Positions 1 through 10,578 of a stretch of DNA of 64,000 nt are shown here, piece after piece. This stretch comes from Bacteroidota bacterium (GTDB lineage: Bacteria > Bacteroidota > Ignavibacteria > Palsa-1295): NCBI GenBank assembly GCA_030706745.1, contig JAUZNX010000001.1, positions 1-64,000 on the forward strand. The letters are read 5' to 3'. Every line of letters begins with the position of its first letter. Positions within the stretch are counted from its first letter, which is position 1. Made by a program: the position numbers and the translations under genes. A model generated the notes under the pieces. The model did no database searches. It had not been told where the DNA came from and was given only the letters and a program-made list of their open reading frames with translations.

Positions 1-2480
1 GTGTTCTGGATCGTCACGGCGAACGTGTCGCACTTGGTCAGCGATGTCAGTTTGCCCTGGCCAGAGCCGGAAATTACCACACCGGCTCCCGTGCCGGCGA
101 GTGGAAGCGTCTTGGTCGATGCTGCCTTCTCACTGGCACTGACAATCACCGAGCCTGGCATGATGCCGATCGTGTCCGGCTTGAAGGCGACGCACAGCGT
201 GCCAGTCCCGCCCGGAGCAATCGGACCAACGATGAATGGTGCAATCAACGAATAGGCATTGCTGGTACCCGGGCTGAGTGCCGCCGAAAAAGTCTCCGGT
301 ACATCGCCACAATTCGTGACGGTGATGCAGGTGTCATTCTCTGTGCCCGCAAGCGTCATTCCGGAGTATGCGGCGGAGCCAAACGCGAGTGGCGATGGCG
401 CTGCATCCAAACATGCTGCAAGGCCAACGCCTTCGAGCGGCAGTGACTGTGTGAGCGGACGACCAGATGTCGTGCCGTTCAGTACCAGCGTTGCTGTTTC
501 GGGACCACGTGTCGAAGTCTTGAAGCAGACCGAGACTGGCACCGATGCACCAGACGGAAGCAACATCGGGAAGCTCGCACCGCTAAACGTGAAGTCCGAT
601 GCATTCGAACCCGTAATCATGCTGCTATCAACTCGAAGATCCGAAAGACCCGAATTCTTGATCGTCACCGTGCTACATACGGTGCTATCGAGCAATGCCG
701 AATCCAGGACTGTACCGGCAAGCGAAAGAATGCCATACGGCACTCCGGTGCCCGTCACGCTGATCAGGAATTGACTGGTGTCGCGGTTGTCAGGATAGGT
801 CAGTGGGATGTTCGAATAGAATCGAATCGAAGCGAAACGAGCGCCCTGCTTGATTGGCTTGAAGCATACATTTACGATTTTCGATGCGTCCGGCACAAGC
901 ATCGTATCGGCGCCCGTCAGCGGATAGAACGAAAAATCGTAATCGCCATAGGTCACAATTTGTCGAAGTATGTTAATTGTGTCCGAGCCAATATTATGCA
1001 GCGTAAGCGACCGACAAATGGAATCGCCGATGGCGACCGAGTCGAAGACCAACGTGCCTGCGCCGCCTACCGTGCTAAGGCCTCTCTCCGGTGTAATGAC
1101 AAGGTGCCCCAGAATCCCAACGCCCCACATCTGCACCGTATCGGAAGGCAGATTGAATGTATTGGTATTGACGACGAGTTGCGCATCGGGTCTTCCTTCG
1201 AGTCGAGGCTTGAATCGCACACCGATGGAATCGAATCCGCCTGGTGCCATTGGATTTGGCGGCGTGTGAATCACGCTATACATGTTTGCCTGCAAGCCGA
1301 TAAAATAAATACTGTTGAAGACCAACGGTGCGGAACCGGTATTCTGTACATAGAAATACTGCGTGGCCGAATCGCCGAATCGCCGTGCAACGTGATGGAA
1401 CAGTGTATTAAACGGATAGACGGTATTCGGGAATGTATAGACGACAAACGGGGCGAGCCCTGTGCCATTCAAGAAGCAGGATTGAGTTGCCGAATCGTTG
1501 CCATTCGTATTGACTGTAAAGGTCGCACTCCGAGAACCGCCTGCGGTTGGCATGAACTGAATCCCATAGGTCGCCTTATTTCCTGCGGGAACAACCGTAC
1601 CATTGGCGGGTCCGCTCACGATGGAATAATCGGATGAGCCGGAGAGTGTCGCTGTGTTGATGATCAGCGGACTTGAACCAACGCTATAGACGGTGTCATA
1701 CAGCGTGAGCGACGCTCCTGTGCCGACGCTACCATAGTTGAGCGATTTGGGCTGAAGCGAAAGCTGAGCTGGCGGCGGAGGCGGAGTAAAGACAAGGTCC
1801 GTCGCCGGTGTCGTCTGCGTTCCTGATGTATACGTCAGCGACTGAAAGGACGGCGAGGTATAGCCATTCATACCGATGCCCACCGAGTATGAGCCGCCCA
1901 TGTAATTATTGTGACTCTGATACAGGTACTCGATGACGTTCGATGTCTCAAAAAACTTAACCTGCATGCTGACAGCATAGCTAGATGAGGTCCTGGCTGC
2001 GCCGAATCCGGTGTGGACCTTTGTCATCTGAATTGTAAACACGCGGTTCGGCGCTGAGCCTGTGGTCTGGGTGTAAATGCCATAGCCGACTGTCCGATCT
2101 CCGATCTGAACGTAATATGCCCCCCATGGAAGGAGTCGCTGAGGATAAGAGCCGTTTCCCAATCCACCATAGTTGATTCCATACGACCCACTCATTCCAA
2201 ATCCGATAATTCCATCGTAAATATAGAGAGTCGTACCCGCCGAGACGGACGTGTTGTCGTAGTTAAACCCGAAGGGAAGACTTACTCCCAACGCGCCCTG
2301 ATAGTAGCGCCATTCACTTCCATAGATCAGTGTACCGCCCGATGAGGAGAGATCGATCCACGGCTGATTCTGAGTTGTGATGCTGTATCGATTAATGCGG
2401 CCTTGCGCATGAACAGCACATGCGAAAAGTGACAGGAATGCAATAGCGAGACTCGCAAAAAATATATTCCGAATTTTCAT
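1..2480 (-). CDS. Choice-of-anchor-D-like secreted surface protein, partial (C-terminus beyond the left edge)
   Basis: The reading frame is open from an ATG at 2478-2480 to the left edge, giving 826 codons without a stop. The first about 26 residues are a signal peptide ending in VHAQ. What follows matches the next gene (2821-5859) almost throughout: a WxxYQGALGVSLPF-like N-terminal module, then repeated immunoglobulin-like modules with LSLQPKSLNYG, GTVVPAG and VFDSVAIGDS motifs typical of choice-of-anchor-D/HYDIN-type domains. By analogy the missing C-terminus should carry a T9SS sorting domain. The function is unknown; a surface or adhesin-like structural role is an inference. It and its neighbour are a tandem duplication, and the last 500 bp here are far more similar to the neighbour than the middle of the gene is. 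Confidence 0.85.
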   Translation of the reverse strand, partial: MKIRNIFFASLAIAFLSLFACAVHAQGRINRYSITTQNQPWIDLSSSGGTLIYGSEWRYYQGALGVSLPFGFNYDNTSVSAGTTLYIYDGIIGFGMSGSYGINYGGLGNGSYPQRLLPWGAYYVQIGDRTVGYGIYTQTTGSAPNRVFTIQMTKVHTGFGAARTSSSYAVSMQVKFFETSNVIEYLYQSHNNYMGGSYSVGIGMNGYTSPSFQSLTYTSGTQTTPATDLVFTPPPPPAQLSLQPKSLNYGSVGTGASLTLYDTVYSVGSSPLIINTATLSGSSDYSIVSGPANGTVVPAGNKATYGIQFMPTAGGSRSATFTVNTNGNDSATQSCFLNGTGLAPFVVYTFPNTVYPFNTLFHHVARRFGDSATQYFYVQNTGSAPLVFNSIYFIGLQANMYSVIHTPPNPMAPGGFDSIGVRFKPRLEGRPDAQLVVNTNTFNLPSDTVQMWGVGILGHLVITPERGLSTVGGAGTLVFDSVAIGDSICRSLTLHNIGSDTINILRQIVTYGDYDFSFYPLTGADTMLVPDASKIVNVCFKPIKQGARFASIRFYSNIPLTYPDNRDTSQFLISVTGTGVPYGILSLAGTVLDSALLDSTVCSTVTIKNSGLSDLRVDSSMITGSNASDFTFSGASFPMLLPSGASVPVSVCFKTSTRGPETATLVLNGTTSGRPLTQSLPLEGVGLAACLDAAPSPLAFGSAAYSGMTLAGTENDTCITVTNCGDVPETFSAALSPGTSNAYSLIAPFIVGPIAPGGTGTLCVAFKPDTIGIMPGSVIVSASEKAASTKTLPLAGTGAGVVISGSGQGKLTSLTKCDTFAVTIQN

Positions 2481-2650
2481 AGCTCAACATGGGAAAAAGT
2501 GTCTCGCTTGAAGACGCCAGACGAGGCCGGTCAGAATCACCAGCGCGATCCAAGCAGGATTCAGTAAAGGAACACGGAAACACATCTCTTCACCAACGGT
2601 CTCAGGCGGAGACACTCCGCCGGAAGACCAACAGGTAAAAGAGCGACCCA

Positions 2651-2682
2651 CAAATATACTACAATTTTGGCGGAATACCAAA
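2651..2682 (-). promoter_or_regulatory. Bacteroidota-type promoter
   Basis: On the minus strand TTTG (2679-2682) and TATATTTG (2651-2658) are 20 bp apart, matching the Bacteroidota sigma consensus TTTG-N19-21-TAnnTTTG. It lies about 170 bp upstream of the start of the surface-protein gene at 2480 and points towards it. Confidence 0.6.
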
Positions 2683-2774
2683 AATTCAACAGATGGCTTT
2701 CTTGGCGCTCAATAGGATAGCTGAACGCCCGCAATCACAAACAATCCGAACCAGACGCAGATTGTAGAAAAGCG

Positions 2775-2800
2775 AAAAGCCCCTCTTTCGAGGGGCTTTT
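2775..2800 (-). terminator. Intrinsic terminator of the 2821-5859 gene
   Basis: A perfect 11-bp stem (AAAAGCCCCTC / GAGGGGCTTTT) with a TTTC loop lies 20 bases after the stop codon of the minus-strand gene. T-rich sequence follows on the minus strand. Confidence 0.8.
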
Positions 2801-2820
2801 CATCAATCAATCGAAAAATT

Positions 2821-5800
2821 CTACTTGCTCAGGATCATCTCCCGCGTCAGACGGATGTCGCCACTCGTCAAGACGTAGAAGTAGGTGCCGCTTGCAAGAT
2901 CGGTTGCATCCAGCGTAATGGCGTGATCGCCTAAGCTAAGCGTTCCATTGTAGATGGTCCGTACGACTGAGCCCTGAAGGTTCAGCAGAGCAATCGTTAC
3001 CTTTGCCTGTCCTGGCATCGTCACGATCACGTCGGCCTTGCCGTTCGTCGGGTTCGGATAGCTCGCACCGAGCGAGAAGCCGTTTTGCTCCGTCCGCTCC
3101 GTTACACCTGCAGAGGTGCCTTCAGCGTTCAGTGTCACTGTGCCGGAGAGCGGCGCGGGGTTCGATGTCGGGAAGGACATCTCCGCAGTTTCAGTGCCGG
3201 AAGTCGTCGGGCAGAACTGCACCATCAGAACTCCCGAACCGCCGGCTGGGATCGTTGCTGGTGTCGTCGTGCCGATTGCTGTGAAGTCCGAGCCATTTGC
3301 TCCGGACATGACTGCACCCGTACCAGGTGTCCAGGGCGTGTTGCCCGTGTTCTGGATCGTCACGGCGAACGTGTCGCACTTGGTGAGCGATGTCAGCGTG
3401 CCCTGGCCAGAGCCAGCGATCACCACACCGGCACCTGTGCCGGCAAGTGGAAGCGTCTTGGCCGTTGCCGACTTCTCGCTTGCGCTGACAATCACCGAGC
3501 CTGGCATGATGCCGATCGTGTCCGGCTTAAAGGCGACGCACAGCGTGCCTGTTCCGCCAGGGGCAATCGGACCAATGATGAATGGTGCAATCAACGAATA
3601 GGCATTGCTGGTACCCGGGCTGAGTGCGGCCGAGAAAGTCTCCGGTACATCGCCACAGTTCGTGACTGTGATGCACGTATCGTTCTCAGTATTGGCAAGC
3701 GTCATTCCGGAGAACGCCGCAGAGCCAAACGCCAGCGGCGATGGGGCTGCATCCAGACACGCTGCAAGGCCAACGCCTTCGAGCGGCAGCGACTGCGTGA
3801 GGGGACGGCCGGACGTCGTGCCGTTCAATACCAACGTTGCTGCTTCGGGGCCACGTGCCTTTGGTGTGTAGCAGACATTAACAAGCTGCGATTGCCCCGC
3901 TGAGAGCGTGATCGGCAGTGGCGGAGTCGTGCTCTCTACGAAATTATTCGAACCGGTAACCGTCGCACTCGACAGAGTCAAGTCGGTAAGACCGGAATTC
4001 TTAACCGTCACAGTAGTGCAGAGGGTACTATCGATCAAAACAGAATCCAGTACGGTGCCTGCGACCGACAGAACACCATAGGGCACACCTGTACCTGTAA
4101 CGCTGATCAGGAATTGGCTGGTGTCGCGGTTGTCCGGATAGGTCTTAACAATATTCGTGTAGAAGCGAATCGAGGCGAAGCGAGAACCTTGCTTGATCGG
4201 GACGAAGCACACGTTGACGATCTTCGATGCATCTGGCGGAAGCGTCAGATCGGACCCGGACAGCGGATAGAATTTGAAGTCGTAATCGCCATAGGTCACA
4301 ATTTGCTTGAGGATCTTGAGCGTGTCCGAGCCAGTATTGTGCAACGTCAGGGATTTACAGATTGAATCGCCAATGGCGACCGAATCGAACATGAGCGTAC
4401 CCGCTCCGTTCATCGTGGTAAGTCCCTCTTGTGGCGTGATGACGAGGTGAGCAAGAATTCCCACACCCCACATCTGCACGGTATCCGATGGAATGTTGAT
4501 CGCGTCCGTATTGATCACCAATTGCGCGTCCGGCCGTCCTTCCAGGTACGGGATGAAGCGCACCCCGATTGAATCGGCTGCACCGGCCTGCATTGGGTTG
4601 GGCGGAACATGGATCAAGGTATACATACCAGCCTGCAAGCCGATAAAATACATGCTATTGAAGTATAGCGGTACTTGTCCCTTGTTCTGCACTCCGATAT
4701 ACTGAATGGCAGTATCACCAAGGCCGCGGGCGACATGATGGAACAGCGTGTTATACGGGTAGACCGTGCTTGGGAATGTGTATTCCACAATCGGAGCAAG
4801 CCCGGTTCCATTTAGGAAGCACGACTGGGTTGCGGAATCATTACCGTCCGAAACAACTGTGAAAGTTGCGCTGCGCGCACCATTGTTGGTCGGAGCGAAC
4901 TGGAGACCGTAAGCCGCGAAGCTGCCGGCCGGAACGACTGTCCCGTTGGCGGGTCCGCTTACGATGGAAAAATCCGTTGAACCGCTTAGCGAAGCAGTCT
5001 TGATCGTCAGTGGGTTTGAACCAACACTATAAACTGTGTCGTATTGCGTAAGCGTGAAACCGGTGCCGACATTGCCGTAATTAAGCGACTTTGGCTGCAA
5101 GGATAGCTGCGCGGGTGGGAGCGGCGGGGTGAATTGCAGATCGGTTCCGGGCGTGCTCCATGTGCCGGTCGTGTAGCTCAAATACTGGAAAGAAGGCGAT
5201 GTCGTGCCATTGATTCCGATACCGGCGGAATAGCTTCCGGACATGTCATTGCTGTGGGCCTCATAGAGGAATTGAATGACGCCGGTAGCCTGATAAAATT
5301 TGACCTGCATACTACTGATACAGGACGGCGAGGTATACATGGAGCCCCAGCACGTGTGAACGCCGGTCATCTGAATCGTATACACCTGATTCGGCGAGGT
5401 CCCGGTCGTCTGTTCTAAAATTCCATAGCTCGGGCTCTGGCCGGCATTGGTGGAGTTGTCGCCCATGGCAACGTAGTTCGCGCCCCAGGGAAATAGACGC
5501 GCAGGGTATGAAGAATTAGCAAGCCCGCCATTATTATCGCCGTAGTTCGAGTTCGACCCGATGCCGATCGACGCATCCTGAATATAGATGGTCGTACCCG
5601 CACTAAACGTCGTGTTGTCGTATGTGAACTTGAACGGGAGAGATGTCGTCAGGGCACCGTAGTAATAGCGCCATACATCGGTGTAGAGCCAATTGCCTCC
5701 AGTGTTCTGGAGGTCATTCCAGCTTAAGTTCGGCGTCGTCACCGTGTATTTATTGACCCGTCCCTGCGCGGATGCGCCAGACGTGAATGCGCCCATTGCG

Positions 5801-5859
5801 AGCAACATCAAAACCAGCGAAGCGAGGCTCGCCGTACCGAATCGTATCCAAGTTTTCAT
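2821..5859 (-). CDS. Choice-of-anchor-D-like protein with T9SS C-terminal sorting domain
   Basis: This 1012-residue protein has a signal peptide of about 32 residues (ending GASAQ) and an N-terminal module rich in Tyr, Gly and Asn (about 33-245). Four to five immunoglobulin-like choice-of-anchor-D/ASPM-SPD-2-type repeats follow (about 250-910). The last about 85 residues are a type A T9SS sorting domain, seen in YPNPTNG, LLNLQG and the closing SGTYFYVLTSG...REMILSK. It is therefore predicted to be exported by Sec, passed through T9SS and anchored on or released from the outer membrane. It has its own promoter and terminator and is the intact paralogue of the gene at 1-2480. The ligand or structural role cannot be told from sequence. 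Confidence 0.88.
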   Translation of the reverse strand: MKTWIRFGTASLASLVLMLLAMGAFTSGASAQGRVNKYTVTTPNLSWNDLQNTGGNWLYTDVWRYYYGALTTSLPFKFTYDNTTFSAGTTIYIQDASIGIGSNSNYGDNNGGLANSSYPARLFPWGANYVAMGDNSTNAGQSPSYGILEQTTGTSPNQVYTIQMTGVHTCWGSMYTSPSCISSMQVKFYQATGVIQFLYEAHSNDMSGSYSAGIGINGTTSPSFQYLSYTTGTWSTPGTDLQFTPPLPPAQLSLQPKSLNYGNVGTGFTLTQYDTVYSVGSNPLTIKTASLSGSTDFSIVSGPANGTVVPAGSFAAYGLQFAPTNNGARSATFTVVSDGNDSATQSCFLNGTGLAPIVEYTFPSTVYPYNTLFHHVARGLGDTAIQYIGVQNKGQVPLYFNSMYFIGLQAGMYTLIHVPPNPMQAGAADSIGVRFIPYLEGRPDAQLVINTDAINIPSDTVQMWGVGILAHLVITPQEGLTTMNGAGTLMFDSVAIGDSICKSLTLHNTGSDTLKILKQIVTYGDYDFKFYPLSGSDLTLPPDASKIVNVCFVPIKQGSRFASIRFYTNIVKTYPDNRDTSQFLISVTGTGVPYGVLSVAGTVLDSVLIDSTLCTTVTVKNSGLTDLTLSSATVTGSNNFVESTTPPLPITLSAGQSQLVNVCYTPKARGPEAATLVLNGTTSGRPLTQSLPLEGVGLAACLDAAPSPLAFGSAAFSGMTLANTENDTCITVTNCGDVPETFSAALSPGTSNAYSLIAPFIIGPIAPGGTGTLCVAFKPDTIGIMPGSVIVSASEKSATAKTLPLAGTGAGVVIAGSGQGTLTSLTKCDTFAVTIQNTGNTPWTPGTGAVMSGANGSDFTAIGTTTPATIPAGGSGVLMVQFCPTTSGTETAEMSFPTSNPAPLSGTVTLNAEGTSAGVTERTEQNGFSLGASYPNPTNGKADVIVTMPGQAKVTIALLNLQGSVVRTIYNGTLSLGDHAITLDATDLASGTYFYVLTSGDIRLTREMILSK

Positions 5860-6014
5860 AACCTAATCATGTTTTAAGTTGCCCCATGCTGAAATCCAGT
5901 CAAGCATTGCATGCCGCAACGAATCAAAAAACGAACCATGACCATCAGCACTCCCCATGAGCTGTTGATGGAGAACCACTAAATCGAGAATACCTCGCGC
6001 TTAACTTAGGTGCA

Positions 6015-6049
6015 CAAAGATAATACAATTAATTGCCGATTGTTCGAAA
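6015..6049 (-). promoter_or_regulatory. Probable Bacteroidota-type promoter
   Basis: TATCTTTG (6015-6022, minus strand) matches TAnnTTTG. The upstream element is weak (TTTCG at 6045-6049, about 22 bp away). It lies about 155 bp before the start of the 1012-residue surface protein gene. Confidence 0.45.
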
Positions 6050-6116
6050 TCGAAAAGAATTCTTCCACTAGCATTCCGTGTGCAACGCCCGGATATTATC
6101 TTATCTACTTCAAAAG

Positions 6117-6142
6117 AGAAACCCCTCCGGAGAGGGGTCTCT
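6117..6142 (-). terminator. Intrinsic terminator of the 6172-10479 gene
   Basis: On the minus strand AGAGACCCCTC, loop TCCG and GAGGGGTTTCTCTTTT form a GC-rich hairpin with one mismatch and a T tract, 30 bases after the stop codon. Confidence 0.75.
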
Positions 6143-6171
6143 GTCAAGATTTCGGCAAGACGAATATGCGC

Positions 6172-9100
6172 CTACTCCTTTTCAATCACGAACTTACGGA
6201 CGACGGTGAAGCCGCCGATTTGAATCCGTGCGAAGTATGTCCCTTCGGCCAATGTGGCTGTTGGGATCGGAAGCGTATGATCGCCCTTCGGCATCGTGCC
6301 GTGCGCAAGCTGCGCAACTTGCTTGCCGCTCAGATCGAGCAGATCGACTGTCGCATCCGCATTCACAAGCGAAGTGAATTGCAGCGTCGCAGAGCCATCG
6401 CCAGACTTGTGGGCCGGATTCGGAATGACTTGAATATTGGTGACAGTACTCAAATTACCCTGATTCGATTTCAAGATGATCGAATCATTGCAGTTCAATT
6501 CCAACTGTACCGGTATCTGATCTCCGTTACTCAAGGCCGAGGCCGTGCATCGTGCGAAATTCACATCATTCGGATTGAACGAGGCCGGACCAATCGAAAC
6601 GGACGTCTTATCTGTATCCGGAATCGCCGCAGTCATCGAAACCGTAGCAATTACATCACCAGGATTAATCGGTGCTGTTGGTTGCATTACAAAGACAAGC
6701 GAATCATTGGAGCCGTCAACTGGCTGGCCAGATCCGTTCTTCCAATTTGAGCCAGGAGCAATACCAGCAAGAGTCAGTAAATTCGTGTTATACTTCAAGT
6801 CAATTTTGAAGTCAGTTACACCGACTGAAGATGGGATCTGACTCCCCTGCGCGGTAATAACAAAACGCTTGATGGCATTTGTCGCTGAACTATGTGGCGA
6901 GATCAACGCTCCATCCGGCGATGAAAGTGCAAGCTGCACATTATAGTGCGAACCCGTGACGTTTGTCTGAATCGGGATTGTGATCGGCGTTCCCGGGCTG
7001 CCATCTTGCTTCGTGTAGGTGATGACGACGCTCGTTGTTCCGCCGCCTGCCGCGAGATCCGGATTGAAGCTCACGACAAACTTGAGAGTCTCACCTGTAT
7101 TGACTACCTGCCCGGTCCCCGGAGGAAGCACTGTCAGGCTATAACCACCTCCAGCCGGATTTAGAGTGGCCGTGTTGAACGTCGCCGAACCACTTAATAC
7201 CGTGATCGACATGGTGTCGAGCAACACGATACAACGTAGTGTTGAGACATCGGTTTTGCCCGCGGTGTCGATTCTGAGTGCCGTTCCTGTGCTGCACGGC
7301 TGATACGGTATATTGTACGGCACCGTGAAGCTGGTATCGCCGAAGACATTGATTTGTCCGGAGATAAGTCCCGCGGTTTGTGTCGGCGTGGGTGGCGCAA
7401 AGTGCGCTGTGAAGCAGAATGTCCCGCCGGGCGGGATCATCGCTGGAAAGCTACCCGAGACTGTGAGATGAGCGGAGCTTTGGACGGCACTATCGATCTT
7501 AAGCGGAGCGCCGCAGCTCGCCGTGTTCACAATGCAGATCGTGGTATCCCAGGTACTGCCGCATGGAATCGAATCCTGCTTCTGAATCGAGGATATCGTC
7601 GCGCTTTTCTGAGCAGGGATGACATTGGCGCACCATGTAATCGTGTCATTGACACCAAATACCGGAGGCGTCGCACTGGTAATAAACAATGAGATCGTAC
7701 CACAAATTTGGCCGGTCTCGCCTGGCTGCGGCACGAAGCGAAGATGAAGTGGGATGGTAGTATCCGGCTTGAGAATATCACCCACTTGCGGACTCACCAA
7801 AATGGCTCTTCCAGAGAGGAAGTTGATTGATGCAATCTTCTCGATTGCATTACATCCGGTGTTTTGAATCGAATCCCATACATCGACAGAATCACATCCA
7901 AGCCGTATGTTGCCGAGCGTATTCGAAAATGGAGTGATTGAGGCGTTGACACTTGGGCATGCCGTGCCACTGAAAGTATACTGAACTACTGAAGAGTCAG
8001 AGCCGTGGCGGTAGGTGACTGTGACCGAGCCATTAGCTGGGTTCTGAGTAGCGCCGAACGGCCATACGACAATAATTGTGTCCTTAGCACCCGGCAGAAG
8101 AGAGTCGCCAACCACTGGATGTCGGATTACTGAATAGCCGCCGAGCGTTATGTTCTCGCTGTATCCACTAACGCGTACTCCGAAATCACAGGGATTCGCA
8201 ATCTTGATAGGGAAGAAGATCGTATCTCTGTTACATGGCGAGATACAACCGAACGGTATGTTCGTCGGACCCGCCGGCTTAAGAGTAATCGGCTGGAGAA
8301 TAGTGTATTCAATCGGCGTTCGCGACATTATTCCAGTGCCGTCGGACATCGTATCGATCCACATGATCGTATCTCGATAAGTGCCAGGCTTTGTGCTGAG
8401 TAAGTGAACCTTAAGTTTTAGGACCGATTGATGACCCGGCGGTGGTGGTGGCGGATACACCGTGTCGGGCAATTGTGGGAGATCGATCCGGAAATTGGGG
8501 TCGTTTTGATTTGCAAGCTGGATGTTTGAGATGTTTACTGGCAGGCAAGTCGTGTCAAAGTAATAGACCGCCGTATCATTGAGGGCATGCCGGACGCAAT
8601 CGAACGTATCCCGCAGAACAAAACCGCGAGTGTAAGGTGGGATGATACTTCCCGTGTCTTCGTAAGTGATGTAGAAAGTCTTATCAGGAAGACCATTTAC
8701 ATGGACCGTGATCTGCAAATTGAATGTATTCGGCTTCGTTGCCAGAGCATGAATATGGATTGCTTGCGAGCCGCCATGGCCTGGCAATAAAAGTTGCCCT
8801 GATGGAAGGGTTACCGAGAATGCACCGTCGATCTGAGGGGTCGTTATGCTCTGAATTGTAAGATCGGAACAAGTGGTATTATACAATATGAGATCAGTGT
8901 CCACCTGTTGGCACGATTTCCCATAAATGACTACGGCCTTTTGGGTCGAGAAATTGGCTGTGTACGTGGCTGGCGCACCGTTACCGATAACCTGGATAGG
9001 AGTATCGATCGTGGCCCCGTTATTCTGAATGATCAGATGGGCGATGACGGTATCGGGATTTGGTCCATTCGGTGTGTACTGAATATGGGCCTGATCCGGT

Positions 9101-10479
9101 CCGCAGAATGCATGTGGCAATGGTGGTCCCGGCCACATCGCCCCACTGCTATTCGAGCCAACGGCAAATTTACTCGTATCTGCTGCGACCCCAGAAATGT
9201 GCTGAATCGAATCAAAAAGGAGTGTTGCGTTGCCACAATTACATCCGAACAGCTGAATGACAGTATCAGACGTGAAACATCCGGAATGCGCAAAGTTAAC
9301 GGCGTTAGGGTAAATATGGATAGGATGCGGCGTCGGGCGTTGAGCCGACTGCAACAATCGTGTTCCATCAAATGCCCAGATGGAATCGGAACCGACATAG
9401 AAGCGCAGTTCGAGTGGGGTCAGCGGTCCACCACTCATCGGCTGCCAGGTTCCTCCATCATCGATCGAGTAAATAATTCCGTTTCCGGAATTGTCCGCAG
9501 CGACAATACAGCAAGGATCCCCGCCCATTGTTTCGGTCAGTTCGTCGGTCGTCTGCAAAAAGCCTGAGTTTGCGCGCCAGGTATTGCCGTTATCGGATGA
9601 CGTGTAAATGCTGCTCTGCTGAGGCACCGTCCGCTGATAATTGGTTGAAGCGAAAAATGCTTTGGTACCTTTAAGCGCGACAGGCTGCATGCTGCTCACG
9701 TTCATGGGAATTTGTTGCCAAGTAACTCCTCCATCGTGCGAAGCAAGCCATTTAGGATCGCTAAATGGATCTAACGGACTCGCGCCGACGCATGGGTTAA
9801 CTGGCCCACCCTCGGTGGCAAGCACGATGTCCGTTCCATTCCATGACGCGAAGCCAGTATAATAGCACCAAGCGGCAAGATTTTCGGCTGGATTGGGCGG
9901 CTTGGTGACGTTTATGAGGCTCCAATCCGTGCCATGGTTTGTCGAGACAAAAGCACCCGTCATCCCGGAAGTACCAATATCATCGATGCCACCACTCGAG
10001 CAGTACAATCGCTGGTTGTTCCAATTGTAGAAGAGCCCACGCACTTCTGGAGGCGCATTTGTGAGGAAATTCCAGGTCGCTCCGCCATCGGTGGTCTTGA
10101 GAACGGCCGAAACAAGCGGCAAAGAATAGAACGTGGGTGCCGCACCATAGATCGAGGCGTAGCCCGTGAGCGTATCCTCGAATGAAAAATCGCTGATCCA
10201 GCCATCAGTCCAGTTCGTAGGAACCGTCGCCACGGTCCAGGCCCCGGTCGAGTTACAGTACTGGATGCCTTGCGGCCCCCCCACGAGGCCATGATGGAAC
10301 GTAGCCATTGGAAGCGGTGAAGGCTCGCGTGCGTTTTCGGCCTGCAGGAATTTCACGCACGTAATATTGAATGGCGCGGTAATCTTACCACTCCATTGCG
10401 CGAGAGCGTCCTGAGAGGTCGCGAATCCGACGGATGCGAGAAGGATGACGGAGAGAAGTGTGGCTCGTACTTTACTCAT
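6172..10479 (-). CDS. Giant secreted YCF48 / choice-of-anchor-D / cohesin-like protein with T9SS sorting domain
   Basis: This 1435-residue protein starts with a signal peptide (about 1-27, ending DALAQ). Residues about 60-370 hold YCF48/BNR-like repeats (KTTDGGATW, TSSDNGNTW, SIDDGGTWQ), which usually form a beta-propeller. A long series of immunoglobulin-like choice-of-anchor-D-type modules follows to about 1130. A cohesin-like module comes next (about 1150-1310, with DFKIDLKYNTNLL and PGDVIATVSM). The final about 80 residues (VIPNPAHKSGDGSATLQF ... EGTYFARIQIGG) are a T9SS sorting domain. The cohesin-like module may bind a partner protein; that is inference. Promoter and terminator are both visible, so it is probably transcribed alone. 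Confidence 0.85.
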   Translation of the reverse strand: MSKVRATLLSVILLASVGFATSQDALAQWSGKITAPFNITCVKFLQAENAREPSPLPMATFHHGLVGGPQGIQYCNSTGAWTVATVPTNWTDGWISDFSFEDTLTGYASIYGAAPTFYSLPLVSAVLKTTDGGATWNFLTNAPPEVRGLFYNWNNQRLYCSSGGIDDIGTSGMTGAFVSTNHGTDWSLINVTKPPNPAENLAAWCYYTGFASWNGTDIVLATEGGPVNPCVGASPLDPFSDPKWLASHDGGVTWQQIPMNVSSMQPVALKGTKAFFASTNYQRTVPQQSSIYTSSDNGNTWRANSGFLQTTDELTETMGGDPCCIVAADNSGNGIIYSIDDGGTWQPMSGGPLTPLELRFYVGSDSIWAFDGTRLLQSAQRPTPHPIHIYPNAVNFAHSGCFTSDTVIQLFGCNCGNATLLFDSIQHISGVAADTSKFAVGSNSSGAMWPGPPLPHAFCGPDQAHIQYTPNGPNPDTVIAHLIIQNNGATIDTPIQVIGNGAPATYTANFSTQKAVVIYGKSCQQVDTDLILYNTTCSDLTIQSITTPQIDGAFSVTLPSGQLLLPGHGGSQAIHIHALATKPNTFNLQITVHVNGLPDKTFYITYEDTGSIIPPYTRGFVLRDTFDCVRHALNDTAVYYFDTTCLPVNISNIQLANQNDPNFRIDLPQLPDTVYPPPPPPGHQSVLKLKVHLLSTKPGTYRDTIMWIDTMSDGTGIMSRTPIEYTILQPITLKPAGPTNIPFGCISPCNRDTIFFPIKIANPCDFGVRVSGYSENITLGGYSVIRHPVVGDSLLPGAKDTIIVVWPFGATQNPANGSVTVTYRHGSDSSVVQYTFSGTACPSVNASITPFSNTLGNIRLGCDSVDVWDSIQNTGCNAIEKIASINFLSGRAILVSPQVGDILKPDTTIPLHLRFVPQPGETGQICGTISLFITSATPPVFGVNDTITWCANVIPAQKSATISSIQKQDSIPCGSTWDTTICIVNTASCGAPLKIDSAVQSSAHLTVSGSFPAMIPPGGTFCFTAHFAPPTPTQTAGLISGQINVFGDTSFTVPYNIPYQPCSTGTALRIDTAGKTDVSTLRCIVLLDTMSITVLSGSATFNTATLNPAGGGYSLTVLPPGTGQVVNTGETLKFVVSFNPDLAAGGGTTSVVITYTKQDGSPGTPITIPIQTNVTGSHYNVQLALSSPDGALISPHSSATNAIKRFVITAQGSQIPSSVGVTDFKIDLKYNTNLLTLAGIAPGSNWKNGSGQPVDGSNDSLVFVMQPTAPINPGDVIATVSMTAAIPDTDKTSVSIGPASFNPNDVNFARCTASALSNGDQIPVQLELNCNDSIILKSNQGNLSTVTNIQVIPNPAHKSGDGSATLQFTSLVNADATVDLLDLSGKQVAQLAHGTMPKGDHTLPIPTATLAEGTYFARIQIGGFTVVRKFVIEKE

Positions 10480-10578
10480 GGGGACGAGTGAAAGTGGATG
10501 GTTACAAAATGATAATAAAAAACAACGCGGACCGGGCGAGAATAAATCGCATGATTGCTCATGCCCTCACCGGAGTTA

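Noticed and set aside
3085-3903. Long plus-strand open frames over 1-10 kb and over dnaE
   Set aside because: They are antisense to clear genes, have Arg/Cys-rich composition typical of shadow frames, and show no family features.
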